Source: Legionella taurinensis (GTDB lineage: Bacteria > Pseudomonadota > Gammaproteobacteria > Legionellales > Legionellaceae). Taken from it: 64,000 bases of DNA. The position numbers and the translations under genes were made by a program. The stretch's first letter is position 1. Every line of letters starts with the position of its first letter. The stretch lies in the NCBI RefSeq assembly GCF_900452865.1, contig NZ_UGOZ01000001.1, forward strand, positions 2,830,001 through 2,894,000. Direction: 5' to 3'. Of the stretch, positions 53,966-63,969 are shown one piece after another. The notes below the pieces were generated by a model that did no database searches, was not told the origin of the DNA, and saw only the letters and a program-made list of their open reading frames with translations.

Positions 53966-56900
53966 ATGGGCGAACAATTTCTTAGCGTTTTTCTGTCAAA
54001 AAAAACCATCAGTGAATTACGCCAGCTTCTGCTCATCGAAAAGCCTTCTGTTCACGATCTAACGCAACTCATTGCCCGGCTTGACAAAGCACAGGCCTAC
54101 GAACATCTACGTCTATTGCTGGTTTTAGTCAGGGAGCAGATCCAGGAGGAGAGCGAGCAAAAGCAATTGCTGAACAGCTTAAATTCCATTTTACTGGCCC
54201 ATGCCTGTCAACACAATGACAGCGAGGACATGATGAGCCGGCTCACTGAGCTAAAACCGTTGGCATCCCCTGACGATGCGCTGTGGTCAATGGTAATGGA
54301 GGAGCTGTTGCAATGGATTAAACAATCACGCCCGGCTGAAGAAATCAACGGGGTATTAAGCCGCCTTCCGCCCCCTGTTTGTGAAAAATTCTACCAACGC
54401 CTACTTGAAACAGCGTCAGGTAAAGAGCACTGGGTTCCGTCCTTCATTCAGTTTGTTTTGTCTTCTGCTGAGGACCATAATAAAAGCCAGCACCTCGAAC
54501 TGTTAGCCCGCTGTCTGATTCTATCCCCTCTGCCGTGCACCACCGAGGATTTAAAATCACTAAGCCTGTTATTAAGTACCCCGCAACTGATTGACGTGAC
54601 CTTTCATTTGCGCGCGCTGGCGTCCACTTATACCAGTAAAGACACCCCCAGCCATTCATCGCCGCTTAAGCACCTTTATTTAAGCCATTACGAAGAATTG
54701 CTGATGTGCCTGACCATTCGGGCGACCGCGTCGGAATCGGAGTATCAGCAATTAACAGAGAACAATGCGGAACTGGCTAATTTACTGATGTCCAAGCGGT
54801 TAAAATTGCTCGACTCCGTGGAAGAGCAACGGAGCCTGGTTTTTAAATTGCTGAAAAACTGTGCCCATTTCAACTGGCAGGATAAGCCGTTTCACGCCTT
54901 TATCCTCGGGCAGATTGTCGATGTGCTGCAAGCCCTGTCAAAAGAACAGGCCGCCCTCGCGTTTAGCCACTACTTCAATTACCATCACGACCGAAATTAT
55001 TATGACGTCATTCGCCTTCTTGATGCCCTTTTTGAAAGAAAACCCGATGACGAGCTTATTCTCCACTGCCTGAAGCAGCATAATGATGCGGATAACTTCT
55101 TTATCATTAATTATTTGACCGCCAGCCGTACACGTGACAATAAACTGCTTCGCGGCTGCCTGGACATGCTCGACATCAGCCAGTTGCTTAATTTTTGCGG
55201 GCCGCTTGCGGCTTTGGCGCACCTCTATCGTCACGAACAGCCTTATTACCTGAAAATCTATTGCGACATCGTGATCCGGAAAATCACGCTGGCGAATAAG
55301 GTAAAAAACAGCTTCCCTGAACTGGTGGCCGCCATTCCTGATCAGGCCTGGGATGAAATGGTCGATTTGGTCTTTAATCAGTTAAAAGGGCAACCTCAAG
55401 TACAATATGAATGGCTGATGGCCCTGCTGGGCAGTTGTGTCAATAAGACCAAATTAATGCCTTATTGCCGCCTGCTGCTCAATCAGGGCATTTACGCCAA
55501 TCAAAAGCAGGACATTTTAAAACAATTGTCCTGCAAGGAATTATTTGATTTCTACCTGTATCTGGTCCGAAATCAGGCGGGGGAAGAAGAATTTACCTGC
55601 TTTGTCGAACTGTTTAAGGAAACTGACCGAGAAACAGTATTGCTTTACATTCTTTCCAATACGCCGCTTATCAGTCGCACCTTCCTTGGCAAGCTGCTGG
55701 ATTGCATTGAAATTAAAAACATCATTTATCTTGTGGAGTCACTGGTTGATTTAGCTCAAACGAATGCCGAATACAAGGCCACGCTGGAGCAGGTGCTGCT
55801 TCATTTCTGCAACAGGCTGCAGCTCACCTATGACGGTAACGCGCCGGTACATCACTGGACCGATTGTACAAACAATGCCCTTATTGCTGAACAGTTACTG
55901 TTGAGTCCCGTCTGTTTTCTTTCACTTTGCTCGCGCTCGTCTTACCTGCAAAATTTCACACCGTCCCTATTGCAGGGGATTGTTTGCCAGAATGTAGCGA
56001 CTGATCTTAAATTACGAATAACCCGTGTGCTGGATATCGCGAGACTCAATGAAGCCTCAGCGGATACGATAGCGCTCAATTTACTCAGTCAGTTTCGCGA
56101 GTCTCCTGCTGTCCTGCATGAACTGTTTAGCCATTTATCATTCATTGAAAGCAGTTTAAGCGAAGAAGGTAAAAAAAATTATAACCACCTAAAGGCCAGT
56201 TGCTGGGCGTTGTTAAAACCCAAAGAACAGGAGAAAGCGGTCGATGACGACAGTTCTATCAAGACACTGCTCACGTCTCAATTGACCGCCCCTCATCGTT
56301 TTGACGGCGTATTGACCACCCTGGCTAACAACCTTGCCCAAAACAAGGACGTGCATTTAAGCGCATTGTACCTTACCCAGATTGAGCCTAAGAATTTTGA
56401 TCAAATCAAACCCGACGTGATGGTCTCGGTTTTGCTCCATTCCATGGATGACCGGACGCAGGAAAACTGGAAAAAGACCGCCCAGTATTTACTGACTCAA
56501 TCGCCGGAGAATGCGGTTGCTTTTTTGAAACGCCTGATCAGTGAATTAAAAAAAATCAAAAATAACCCTTTACTGGTGAATCAGTGTTTCCAGTTTGTCA
56601 GTCAGTTGCCTCCGTTTGCCACCCTTCTGCCTTTATTCGATGACGAGCTCTTGCAGTGGCTGGTTAGGGAAAGCAGTGAGGACTACCTGAAAAACAATTT
56701 CTGCGCGTGGCTGAAAACGTTGGCTGACAAGGGGGGTCTTCAAGACATTGCCCTGGGGCCTTTAATTTCCCTGTTGCCAGCCGATTCGCAATGGCTCAAT
56801 GGCGTATTGCAGCAACAATGCTTAAGTCCCTACCTGCCCGCCATTTTTATCGAATTGACCCGCCATGAGCGGTGTGAAGTGCATTGCATCTGCCTCTATC

Positions 56901-59900
56901 AACAGATTAATAAACTGGGTGCGGCTGAAAAACGCAAAGCCATCGACGCCATGCAACAGCACCTGGGGAAAACAGGACACAGACTCTCCATTGCCGCGCC
57001 CGTATTAACCATGCTCATCCTTGATTTAACCGACATCCAGTTTCACAATTTAAGTGACAAGGCCCTCATTCTTCAGCAACTGAAGCTCTTTCAACAATGG
57101 ATGAGTAATCGGGATGAAAACCCTTATTTCATGAAGGAGCTTGAAAGTCAGCTGTTTAATCTCATCAATTTTCTTAACGAACGCGATATCCAGTGGCCCC
57201 GATTAATTTTAAGCGACAAGGCCTTTGCCTCGCTGGCTTTATCCTGCCTTTTCAGCGCGGAGGCCAAAACCATTGATCGTCACCCGTTCACGACCCTGTT
57301 GTTGAATCACATCACCGTGTCGCTTCATCCTGCCCTGACCAAAGACCGGATTTTTCAAAATTACATTAAACAATTGCTGCTTAATCCACCGGCGCTGCTG
57401 CAAGAGGATCAATTCACCCTGCTCTTTGATAAGCTGGACGCCGAAGAAGGCAGGCAACTTGCCTTGGAACTGCTTAAGCGACCCGCGCTTGAAGACGTGC
57501 AATGGTCTGCCTTGTTGACCTTGTCCCGTGCATTAACGGTGAATGAATTATTTGATATTTATGAAAAAAGTAAAACCCGCTTTGTGTTTGTGGATTTGAT
57601 CGTCCGTCATCCGCAGGGGATTGGCCAACTGAATAGAATGCAAAAAAAGTCGCTATTGGACAATCTGGACTCCGGAAAACAGTTGTTACGGATTTTAGAC
57701 AGCCAGACCGGCGTGGACAGTAAATTTGCCTTCGTTGCCGCCCTCTTTGACTACTTAGCCAGTACCAATACGTCACTGGAAGACTGGTTTGGCCGATTGA
57801 ATATTGACGGCCAGACCTTAGCCGCGCTGGCCAATTACACCTCTCATGAGGCGCATCAAACGCAATTACGGCAGATGATTGAGCGAAATTCGTATCGTCT
57901 CCATGAAATCAGGCATTACCTTAATCATCCAACACTCGATATGCCGCTTAATCACGAAGGTCTCCTGCATCAATTTGTCAAAACCCTCTGGCTTAATCCT
58001 GAGCAGGGTCACTCATGCCATCCCGCGCTCCTTAAAAGCCTCGATCTTAAGACGTTGAAAACCACGTTAAAAATTCAATCCTTATTCCTGTCGCACTTAA
58101 ACAGCCTGCAAACCTTTTTTGAACCCTTTGCCAACAGCCAGGAAGTGGCAGCCGAAACGCTGACTGCTGCGAGGTGGGTGCATCGTCTGCCGCTGCTCGG
58201 TGACGGCTTGCTTGAAATTATTCATTACTATCAGAGTTGTGATGATAAAAACATCACAATCGCCATTGAAGGGACCAAACTCTACACCAGTTTAATTAAG
58301 CCGCTGTCAGAAGGCTCTTCATTCCAGGGATTATTTGACACCCAGCTTAATGAGCTTCATGCCCTGTTAAATGACTATGTGAAGGTATTCCCCTCTGACC
58401 ATTCACACCGAAAATGGATACAAAACCTCATTCATCGCTATGATTTCAGCCTGAAGAGTATGGAACATGCCGCATCAACCCAGGTGTACAATCTCTTTCT
58501 GCCCGGATGTAATCAGGGCAAAATGGTTAAAGGCAGTGTCGCTCGCCTGGATTCCAAAACCATTCATCATCTCGTCACCATCGAGCCCAAGCCGTTGCCC
58601 ACGACCAGCATGCCCGCCTTGTTGACCATGAGTGCCAACCATCCCCTGTTGCTGAAAGATAAAGAAATGCAAGCCTGGCTTCTTGATTCTTTCCTTTTTT
58701 CCGCCGCAGGCCGCGCCCTTGATAGTCCCTTGCTCCATACCTTGCTCAGCGGCGTTGACCCTGCGGAATTGACCATCAAAATGCGCGAAATAAAGCAAAA
58801 AATGGACACGTATCAGGAGAGTTTCCTTTTCCTGCGGGAATTAAGAAAAGAAGTGAGTTTATCCGATCTGGTTACGTTATTATTAAAACAGAACCAATCC
58901 AGGCTAAGCCTCTTTTTGGAGGCCTGTGAGTTTGCCGAACTGCGTTACCTCACGCAGATTATTCTTCTGGTTCTGTACATGAAACGTCTTAGGCTTACAC
59001 CGGACCAGATCAGCAGTTTACTGCCTTTGCCGTCAATCAATACCCACACGCTCGAATGGGTGCAGCAGGATCTGGTTAAAACAGAGGGGATGAAGTCCCT
59101 GCTGGTTGAACAACATCACTGCATCGAGCAGGAAGGGTTAAGGTATCGTGCCGATAGTAAAAACAGCGCCCGATTAAATGCGCTGGCAGTAGCCAACATA
59201 CGCCAGACCAGTCCTCCCCATTTCTACACCACGCTCAACAGCTACCTCGCTGTCTTTGAAAAAAAATACGACGACGAAAGCCGGGTCGCGTTCATCAGGC
59301 TGCTGGAATCGCTCCTCAGTGAGGAAAAAAATCCTGCTGCGGTTTTATCCCATTTGAGTCCCAAACTGCTTGAATTGCTGACTCACTACGCACTGGATAA
59401 CCAGGGTAAGCCGGTTTTCCTGCTGGAACACCTGGCACTTAGCGGTTATGGGCAAAAATGCCAGGCCCTGGCCAGGATCAAATTGCAACAGCTCTTGGCC
59501 AACAGCCTAGCGATTGAGCCCGTGCCAGGCACACTGGATGAGTTGTCTCTGGAGCAATGGTGTCAACTTCCCGAATCCGATCTTGACACCCTGCTGCGCG
59601 TTCAACACCTCCTGTACCTCATTGAACCAGCCGCCGAGTTAATCCCCTGGCGCAAACACCACCTGGACATAAACCCGCGTGTACGGGCCTCCTTTAGCGC
59701 GGACGCAAGCCTGTTTAAGCTGTTTACACGGCTGGAGCAGGACGCCCGGCGATTGCAGGCCAATGAGCAGTTACCACTTAAAGCTCGCGACAATTTACGC
59801 GCTGCCTTTGCTTTTTTAAAGCGGGAAAACAAAAGCCTGGCCTATCTGTCGATGGACAATTATCCGCAAAAAAGCCAATTCGCTGAACCAGTGATTAATC

Positions 59901-62461
59901 AGCATTATTATGGATTATTTGCATTTATAGGTGAAAGCCCGGAGTCGCTCGTGGATGGCTTCATCGAATGGTTAGCCGCCCTGCCCCCCGCAACGCTTGA
60001 TAAGCAGCAGTCATTAAACGAATTATTGCAGGACATCAGCAACAAGCACTTGGTGAACGAGCTCGCGGCGCGTCTGACGAATAAGACACTTCACCCCACG
60101 CAGGCCACGTGGATTTACACTCAACTCAAATCCTTTGCCATCCCCCGCGAACAACGCATTGAGTTGGCCGCTACGGCCTTTGACTGGTCCTGGCTTCAAG
60201 AAGAAATCAGCACGTCGTCGATGCCCGACGCCTTAAACCTGCTCAAAGCAGCCATGGCAAATGCCCGTCATCAAGAGGCTATTCTTGCCACGACAAAGAG
60301 TCAGCAGGCCTTTTTAAAATTGCTTGCGGCTTTAAAATTTCCAGCCAATGAACTGGTTCCACTGCTAAAAAGCACCCGTCCCGCCTTGCGTTCCCTGATG
60401 GCCATTCACCTGCTAAGCCGGACAGATTACCTTGATAAACTAAGTGGCGAATCACTCCTTTTGTCATTAAACAATCTGCCGGCCATGCTCCTGCCCCGGC
60501 GTCTGCAGAGCCTGACTCAGGCCATAGAAAAGAACATGCTGACACAGGACCTGCTGCAGGATCTGACCGAGGAGTCAGCCGCCAGTTTATTTTGCTCCCC
60601 TTTGCATTTCAATGGTTTCTCGGAAGCAACGGTGACCTTGCTGCTGAAACGTTTACCCACTCAAGCCCGCGACAATCTCATCCGCTACTGGTTAAATCAG
60701 TACGCTAACCTGCCATGCTCAGCGGGTCCCTTGATTGCCTTGGCCAATGCATGGAATAAGCAGGTACTGACGACCCTTGGCGAAATGGACCCCGGCAAAC
60801 GGCGTCCCCTGCTGATGACGCTGATTGAGAAACATCATCTGTTATCAGACGGCAGCAAATTAAATGGCCTGGTCAGTTATTGTGACGAAACGCATTTGGC
60901 CTATGCCTTGCAACTGTACCTTCACGGACGTCAGGACATGCAGTCCTTGATTGATCTGATTAAAAATGCCCTAGCCACGATGGATGTGCAGAAATTATCC
61001 TCGCCGACACTGCAACTGTTGATTCGAGTGACGGAAGACAGTCATTTTGCGGATTTGCAGGCGCGTTTAAGTTCCGCGACCAGTGATTATCTGCGCGAGA
61101 ACGCCCTCCAAGGCAACTGCAGCTTCTTTTACGATGACGGCATGTTGTCGATCCAGCGCTTGCGCAAGCCATTACTCGATGAAAACGCGGAAAAAGAGAA
61201 AACGTCCCGTGGGTTCCTGGGCTTCTTATTCAAACCCGCGAACAAGGAGCCGGCAGAATCCCTGTCACGGGATGAACCGGTTGTATTTAATGACATGAAG
61301 GAAGAGTTCAATTCCATTCTTTCCATTCATTATTTTTTAATTCATTACCGCAATAATGACGAAGACCTAAAACAGTTGATGACCCATTATCTTCACTACT
61401 GCAGCCAGGAAAAACAGGTTCATCATCTCCATGCAATCGCCTGGTTAATTAATCAAACCGGCCTTAAAGCCTCCCTACGCAAAATTCTATTTGAAAGTTT
61501 CTGGAAATACCCCCAGGTTATGGATGGCAAAATCGCCTCCTGCCTCCTGCGCTACGATGGTATCAAAGTACTCAAACGCCTGGGACTGCAAAAAAAATAC
61601 CCGGAATTATCCCACCTGTGCAGTCAGAGTTTGCCTTATCTCGACCCTTATTCAGACACCGCCTCCATGGTACGTCTGGCCCAGCAGGAAGCTGATTTTG
61701 AACAGGCTTTAAGCACGACATCCTCTTTTTTACGGGAATGGCGCATCTGGTTCAAACGCTGCCTTTTTTATGGTTTCAGCGGCTGGTTTGTTCCTAAAAA
61801 ACCGCAATTTGTTACACCGTTTGATGACGATCCCAGTCGTCTGGAACTGGTGTTTCCAGACTTGTCCGGCGATAAAAAAGAACCGTCCAAAACCCATATC
61901 AAATCGTTGGCTGAACAGCTTCGTCAACTCGACAGTGACGCGTCTCTGGACGCGTTGACGGAATTGAAACAGGCCCTTGAGGTTTATGATTGGCAGGCTC
62001 AGAAACCGGATGAATTACTGGTGCGTGAACAAACGGATCGCGTGTTCAGTGAATTGCTTCTGCGGGCTAAACGGCTTGAGTTTTCTCCCTGGCTCTCGCA
62101 CAACATGGATCCTTTTATTAAAAACCGCAAAAGACTGCTTGCCATTTACAGCCAGAGTGGCGATGAAAAAGCCTTGCGTCGCTTGTTAAAAAAAGCGACA
62201 GACGAATTGCCTTTATTTAAAAGCCTGGCGGATGAATGGTTTACGTCGGCAGAGCCGCCGTTGCCGGAATCAAGCCACCTCGTACCGACGGATAACAAAC
62301 CAGCCGATCCTGGCCTTGTCGGTCAACTCATTACCGCCACGGTCAATGCCGTTGTTTCTTTACCCGGTTTGCCGAAATTATTATTCTGGGGGTCGGAGAA
62401 GCCGCTTAAGTCGGAGATGGAGTGCAACCCACCCAGCCAAACCCCGCTGTCCTCCACCTGA
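53966..62461 (+). CDS. Giant 2831-residue protein of unknown function
   Basis: A single uninterrupted frame of 8.5 kb, preceded by a strong ribosome binding site (CACAGGAGGCC). The protein is Leu-rich and almost wholly helical, with repeated short helix pairs that suggest an alpha-solenoid (HEAT-like) architecture. I see no signal peptide, transmembrane helix, Walker motif or catalytic signature. The C-terminal 420 residues contain three similar short hydrophobic motifs ending in Lys-Pro, each followed by a polar linker: GFLGFLFKP (residue 2416), GFSGWFVPKKP (2603) and GLPKLLFWGSEKP (2801). The last 30 residues are Ser/Pro/Glu-rich. It is transcribed alone after trkH. A Dot/Icm effector or a large scaffold are possible; nothing decides between them. 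Confidence 0.8.
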   Translation: MGEQFLSVFLSKKTISELRQLLLIEKPSVHDLTQLIARLDKAQAYEHLRLLLVLVREQIQEESEQKQLLNSLNSILLAHACQHNDSEDMMSRLTELKPLASPDDALWSMVMEELLQWIKQSRPAEEINGVLSRLPPPVCEKFYQRLLETASGKEHWVPSFIQFVLSSAEDHNKSQHLELLARCLILSPLPCTTEDLKSLSLLLSTPQLIDVTFHLRALASTYTSKDTPSHSSPLKHLYLSHYEELLMCLTIRATASESEYQQLTENNAELANLLMSKRLKLLDSVEEQRSLVFKLLKNCAHFNWQDKPFHAFILGQIVDVLQALSKEQAALAFSHYFNYHHDRNYYDVIRLLDALFERKPDDELILHCLKQHNDADNFFIINYLTASRTRDNKLLRGCLDMLDISQLLNFCGPLAALAHLYRHEQPYYLKIYCDIVIRKITLANKVKNSFPELVAAIPDQAWDEMVDLVFNQLKGQPQVQYEWLMALLGSCVNKTKLMPYCRLLLNQGIYANQKQDILKQLSCKELFDFYLYLVRNQAGEEEFTCFVELFKETDRETVLLYILSNTPLISRTFLGKLLDCIEIKNIIYLVESLVDLAQTNAEYKATLEQVLLHFCNRLQLTYDGNAPVHHWTDCTNNALIAEQLLLSPVCFLSLCSRSSYLQNFTPSLLQGIVCQNVATDLKLRITRVLDIARLNEASADTIALNLLSQFRESPAVLHELFSHLSFIESSLSEEGKKNYNHLKASCWALLKPKEQEKAVDDDSSIKTLLTSQLTAPHRFDGVLTTLANNLAQNKDVHLSALYLTQIEPKNFDQIKPDVMVSVLLHSMDDRTQENWKKTAQYLLTQSPENAVAFLKRLISELKKIKNNPLLVNQCFQFVSQLPPFATLLPLFDDELLQWLVRESSEDYLKNNFCAWLKTLADKGGLQDIALGPLISLLPADSQWLNGVLQQQCLSPYLPAIFIELTRHERCEVHCICLYQQINKLGAAEKRKAIDAMQQHLGKTGHRLSIAAPVLTMLILDLTDIQFHNLSDKALILQQLKLFQQWMSNRDENPYFMKELESQLFNLINFLNERDIQWPRLILSDKAFASLALSCLFSAEAKTIDRHPFTTLLLNHITVSLHPALTKDRIFQNYIKQLLLNPPALLQEDQFTLLFDKLDAEEGRQLALELLKRPALEDVQWSALLTLSRALTVNELFDIYEKSKTRFVFVDLIVRHPQGIGQLNRMQKKSLLDNLDSGKQLLRILDSQTGVDSKFAFVAALFDYLASTNTSLEDWFGRLNIDGQTLAALANYTSHEAHQTQLRQMIERNSYRLHEIRHYLNHPTLDMPLNHEGLLHQFVKTLWLNPEQGHSCHPALLKSLDLKTLKTTLKIQSLFLSHLNSLQTFFEPFANSQEVAAETLTAARWVHRLPLLGDGLLEIIHYYQSCDDKNITIAIEGTKLYTSLIKPLSEGSSFQGLFDTQLNELHALLNDYVKVFPSDHSHRKWIQNLIHRYDFSLKSMEHAASTQVYNLFLPGCNQGKMVKGSVARLDSKTIHHLVTIEPKPLPTTSMPALLTMSANHPLLLKDKEMQAWLLDSFLFSAAGRALDSPLLHTLLSGVDPAELTIKMREIKQKMDTYQESFLFLRELRKEVSLSDLVTLLLKQNQSRLSLFLEACEFAELRYLTQIILLVLYMKRLRLTPDQISSLLPLPSINTHTLEWVQQDLVKTEGMKSLLVEQHHCIEQEGLRYRADSKNSARLNALAVANIRQTSPPHFYTTLNSYLAVFEKKYDDESRVAFIRLLESLLSEEKNPAAVLSHLSPKLLELLTHYALDNQGKPVFLLEHLALSGYGQKCQALARIKLQQLLANSLAIEPVPGTLDELSLEQWCQLPESDLDTLLRVQHLLYLIEPAAELIPWRKHHLDINPRVRASFSADASLFKLFTRLEQDARRLQANEQLPLKARDNLRAAFAFLKRENKSLAYLSMDNYPQKSQFAEPVINQHYYGLFAFIGESPESLVDGFIEWLAALPPATLDKQQSLNELLQDISNKHLVNELAARLTNKTLHPTQATWIYTQLKSFAIPREQRIELAATAFDWSWLQEEISTSSMPDALNLLKAAMANARHQEAILATTKSQQAFLKLLAALKFPANELVPLLKSTRPALRSLMAIHLLSRTDYLDKLSGESLLLSLNNLPAMLLPRRLQSLTQAIEKNMLTQDLLQDLTEESAASLFCSPLHFNGFSEATVTLLLKRLPTQARDNLIRYWLNQYANLPCSAGPLIALANAWNKQVLTTLGEMDPGKRRPLLMTLIEKHHLLSDGSKLNGLVSYCDETHLAYALQLYLHGRQDMQSLIDLIKNALATMDVQKLSSPTLQLLIRVTEDSHFADLQARLSSATSDYLRENALQGNCSFFYDDGMLSIQRLRKPLLDENAEKEKTSRGFLGFLFKPANKEPAESLSRDEPVVFNDMKEEFNSILSIHYFLIHYRNNDEDLKQLMTHYLHYCSQEKQVHHLHAIAWLINQTGLKASLRKILFESFWKYPQVMDGKIASCLLRYDGIKVLKRLGLQKKYPELSHLCSQSLPYLDPYSDTASMVRLAQQEADFEQALSTTSSFLREWRIWFKRCLFYGFSGWFVPKKPQFVTPFDDDPSRLELVFPDLSGDKKEPSKTHIKSLAEQLRQLDSDASLDALTELKQALEVYDWQAQKPDELLVREQTDRVFSELLLRAKRLEFSPWLSHNMDPFIKNRKRLLAIYSQSGDEKALRRLLKKATDELPLFKSLADEWFTSAEPPLPESSHLVPTDNKPADPGLVGQLITATVNAVVSLPGLPKLLFWGSEKPLKSEMECNPPSQTPLSST

Positions 62462-62598
62462 GAGGAAAAGGCATTATTTCACCAACAGAGCAATTAATAA
62501 CCCAAAATGTTTATTTATTCCCAATGTTGGAATATAATCACCCACTTTGGTATTTTTACCATTTCTTTCTGGATAAAAAACAAGATCTTACGGAGTTA

Positions 62599-62994
62599 AT
62601 GATGAGTCGATTTAAATTATTGGTATTGTTTCTTCTGTTTTCTTCAATGGCTGTTGCCATGCCTGAGCATCATGAGAAATTAAAAGGCACAGGCCTGCTG
62701 GCCAGTCAGGTTGTTGAAGGAAGCGCGTCGCTTTTCACCAACAAGGAAATCAGGGTTACTGCTGTAAAAAAATCAGGCAGCACCACGTACATTACCTTGA
62801 AGACCATGGATCAACAATCAACCGCAACCCTGGCTATTCCAACACTGACGACGCACCAATTGCCTCTTGTCGCAGGACAGGTATTAAAAGTAACCAGTAA
62901 TGCCGGAACCTATCTCCTTTATGCCGCAGGCCAATTGGTTGCCGTTCTTCCTCATGAATTTAATAAAACCCTTACCTTAAAAGCCTACGCCTGA
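62599..62994 (+). CDS. Small exported protein
   Basis: About 131 residues with a signal peptide (MSRFKLLVLFLLFSSMAVA). The mature part is basic and rich in beta strands and threonine (EIRVTAVKKSGSTTYITLKTMDQQSTATLAIPTLTTHQLPLVAGQVLKVTS). I start at ATG 62599, with CGGAG upstream; the next codon is also ATG. The frame stays open upstream to 62422, but that part overlaps the end of the giant gene and has no export signal. No family is recognised. It is followed by a clear terminator. Confidence 0.75.
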   Translation: MMSRFKLLVLFLLFSSMAVAMPEHHEKLKGTGLLASQVVEGSASLFTNKEIRVTAVKKSGSTTYITLKTMDQQSTATLAIPTLTTHQLPLVAGQVLKVTSNAGTYLLYAAGQLVAVLPHEFNKTLTLKAYA

Positions 62995-62999
62995 TAATC

Positions 63000-63025
63000 A
63001 ACCCGGCGCTTGCCGGGTTTTTTTT
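63000..63025 (+). terminator. Rho-independent terminator
   Basis: Stem AACCCGGC / GCCGGGTT with loop GCTT, followed by a run of T residues (63018-63025). It begins six bases after the stop codon of the small exported protein. Confidence 0.9.
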
Positions 63026-63122
63026 GCCATTCCATTTTGCTTTTTCAGAAATTCTTAACTATTTTTAATGACACTGAGACAATTAGCACGCCTCAGTACA
63101 AAAAATAAACAAGGAGAATGAA

Positions 63123-63323
63123 ATGAATAAGGATATCTTTCAAGGCCGTTGGGAAGAAGTCAAAGGCAAAATGAAACAAGCCTGGGGGAAACTGACTGAC
63201 GACGATTTACAGGCTATCGAAGGCGACCAACAGGAAATTTACGGCAAACTGCAACAACGTTATGGTTATAACCGTGAGCAGGCAGAGAAAGCCATTAAAG
63301 ACTTCCAAAACCGTTATCATTAA
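63123..63323 (+). CDS. CsbD family stress protein
   Basis: A 66-residue CsbD-like protein: MNKDIFQGRWEEVKGKMKQAWGKLTDDDLQAIEG followed by a second helix pair (YGKLQQRYGYNREQAEKAIKDF). CsbD proteins are small, hydrophilic and often induced in general stress or stationary phase; their biochemical role is unknown. AAGGAG precedes the start, where two ATG codons lie five bases apart; the one at 63123 is in frame. It is followed after 25 bases by a small secreted protein and may share its transcript. Confidence 0.92.
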   Translation: MNKDIFQGRWEEVKGKMKQAWGKLTDDDLQAIEGDQQEIYGKLQQRYGYNREQAEKAIKDFQNRYH

Positions 63324-63348
63324 TTTACTTAGTACAAGGAGAGTTACT

Positions 63349-63591
63349 ATGAAAATCACTTCTTTCGTATTTGCTGGCGTCATGCTGGCAGCCACCAGCC
63401 TTTATGCAGCCAATACCGACATGACGTCCAAATGGGTTTGCACAACCAATGCCAGCAGCAGCGACGTTGAGTCAGATAAAGCAGCCGACAAACAAATGGC
63501 CGACACCGCTCGTTCTGCGGATGAAGCCTTTAATTTTGCCGGCCAACATTGCCGTGACTGCACAAAAATCACCTGTGAAGTCAAAGAGTAA
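63349..63591 (+). CDS. Small secreted cysteine-rich protein
   Basis: An 80-residue protein with a signal peptide (residues 1-20, ending LYA) and a 60-residue mature part with four cysteines (WVCTTNAS, QHCRDCTKITC). The spacing C-x2-C-x4-C near the end suggests disulphides or metal binding. AAGGAGAGTTACT precedes the ATG at 63349. The frame is open upstream to 63262 through the csbD-like gene, but the export signal and ribosome binding site fix the start. No known family. Confidence 0.78.
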   Translation: MKITSFVFAGVMLAATSLYAANTDMTSKWVCTTNASSSDVESDKAADKQMADTARSADEAFNFAGQHCRDCTKITCEVKE

Positions 63592-63600
63592 GCGGCCTGC

Positions 63601-63625
63601 CTTCCATCCTCAAGCAGGATGGAAG
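63601..63625 (+). terminator. Hairpin after the small secreted protein
   Basis: A perfect 10-base-pair stem CTTCCATCCT / AGGATGGAAG with loop CAAGC, ten bases after the stop codon. No T run follows, so it may be a weak terminator or an mRNA-stabilising end. Confidence 0.5.
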
Positions 63626-63913
63626 CACTTCACCTGCCGTTTTTCCCTGTGAAGAAGACCTGAAGTATAAAGCCCTGCCGCTAAGCCATTCAAATCGAAC
63701 TTTGCTTAAACTTAACAAAATAGATTTTGCGAAACACCCTTGCATGGCATAAGGTTATGTTAGTGGTAGTTGTTCCTGCTCGGCTAACAAGACATCGCCA
63801 GGAGGTCTGATTCGACCCGCCGTGTGCCAGCTTACCGTGAGTAAGACGCCTAACGCGAGTCATGTGACATCCACTTTGTGACCAGAACTGCTGCAGGACA
63901 ACTTTCCACACTT
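63626..63913. other. Intergenic region without a convincing gene
   Basis: No start codon here is followed by a plausible protein on either strand, and no tRNA, RNase P, 6S, tmRNA or SRP RNA signature was recognised. The stretch contains a small hairpin CTTAC-CGTGA-GTAAG at 63831-63845 and the palindrome GTCATGTGAC near 63859. A small RNA gene is possible but not supported by a promoter-terminator pair that I could see. Confidence 0.4.
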
Positions 63914-63943
63914 TTGGCATCCTGCCCCGCTATCGTTTATACT
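63914..63943 (+). promoter_or_regulatory. Promoter of the gene at the right edge
   Basis: TTGGCA (63914-63919) and TATACT (63938-63943), spaced by 18 bases, each with one mismatch to the sigma-70 consensus. They lie about 26 bases before the start codon at 63970. Confidence 0.65.
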
Positions 63944-63969
63944 CTCTTTTTCGTTTGAATGATTTCACC

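Noticed and set aside
63690-63920. 76-codon open frame on the minus strand in the right-hand intergenic region
   Set aside because: Its composition is not protein-like, it has no ribosome binding site, and it runs against the promoter of the edge gene.
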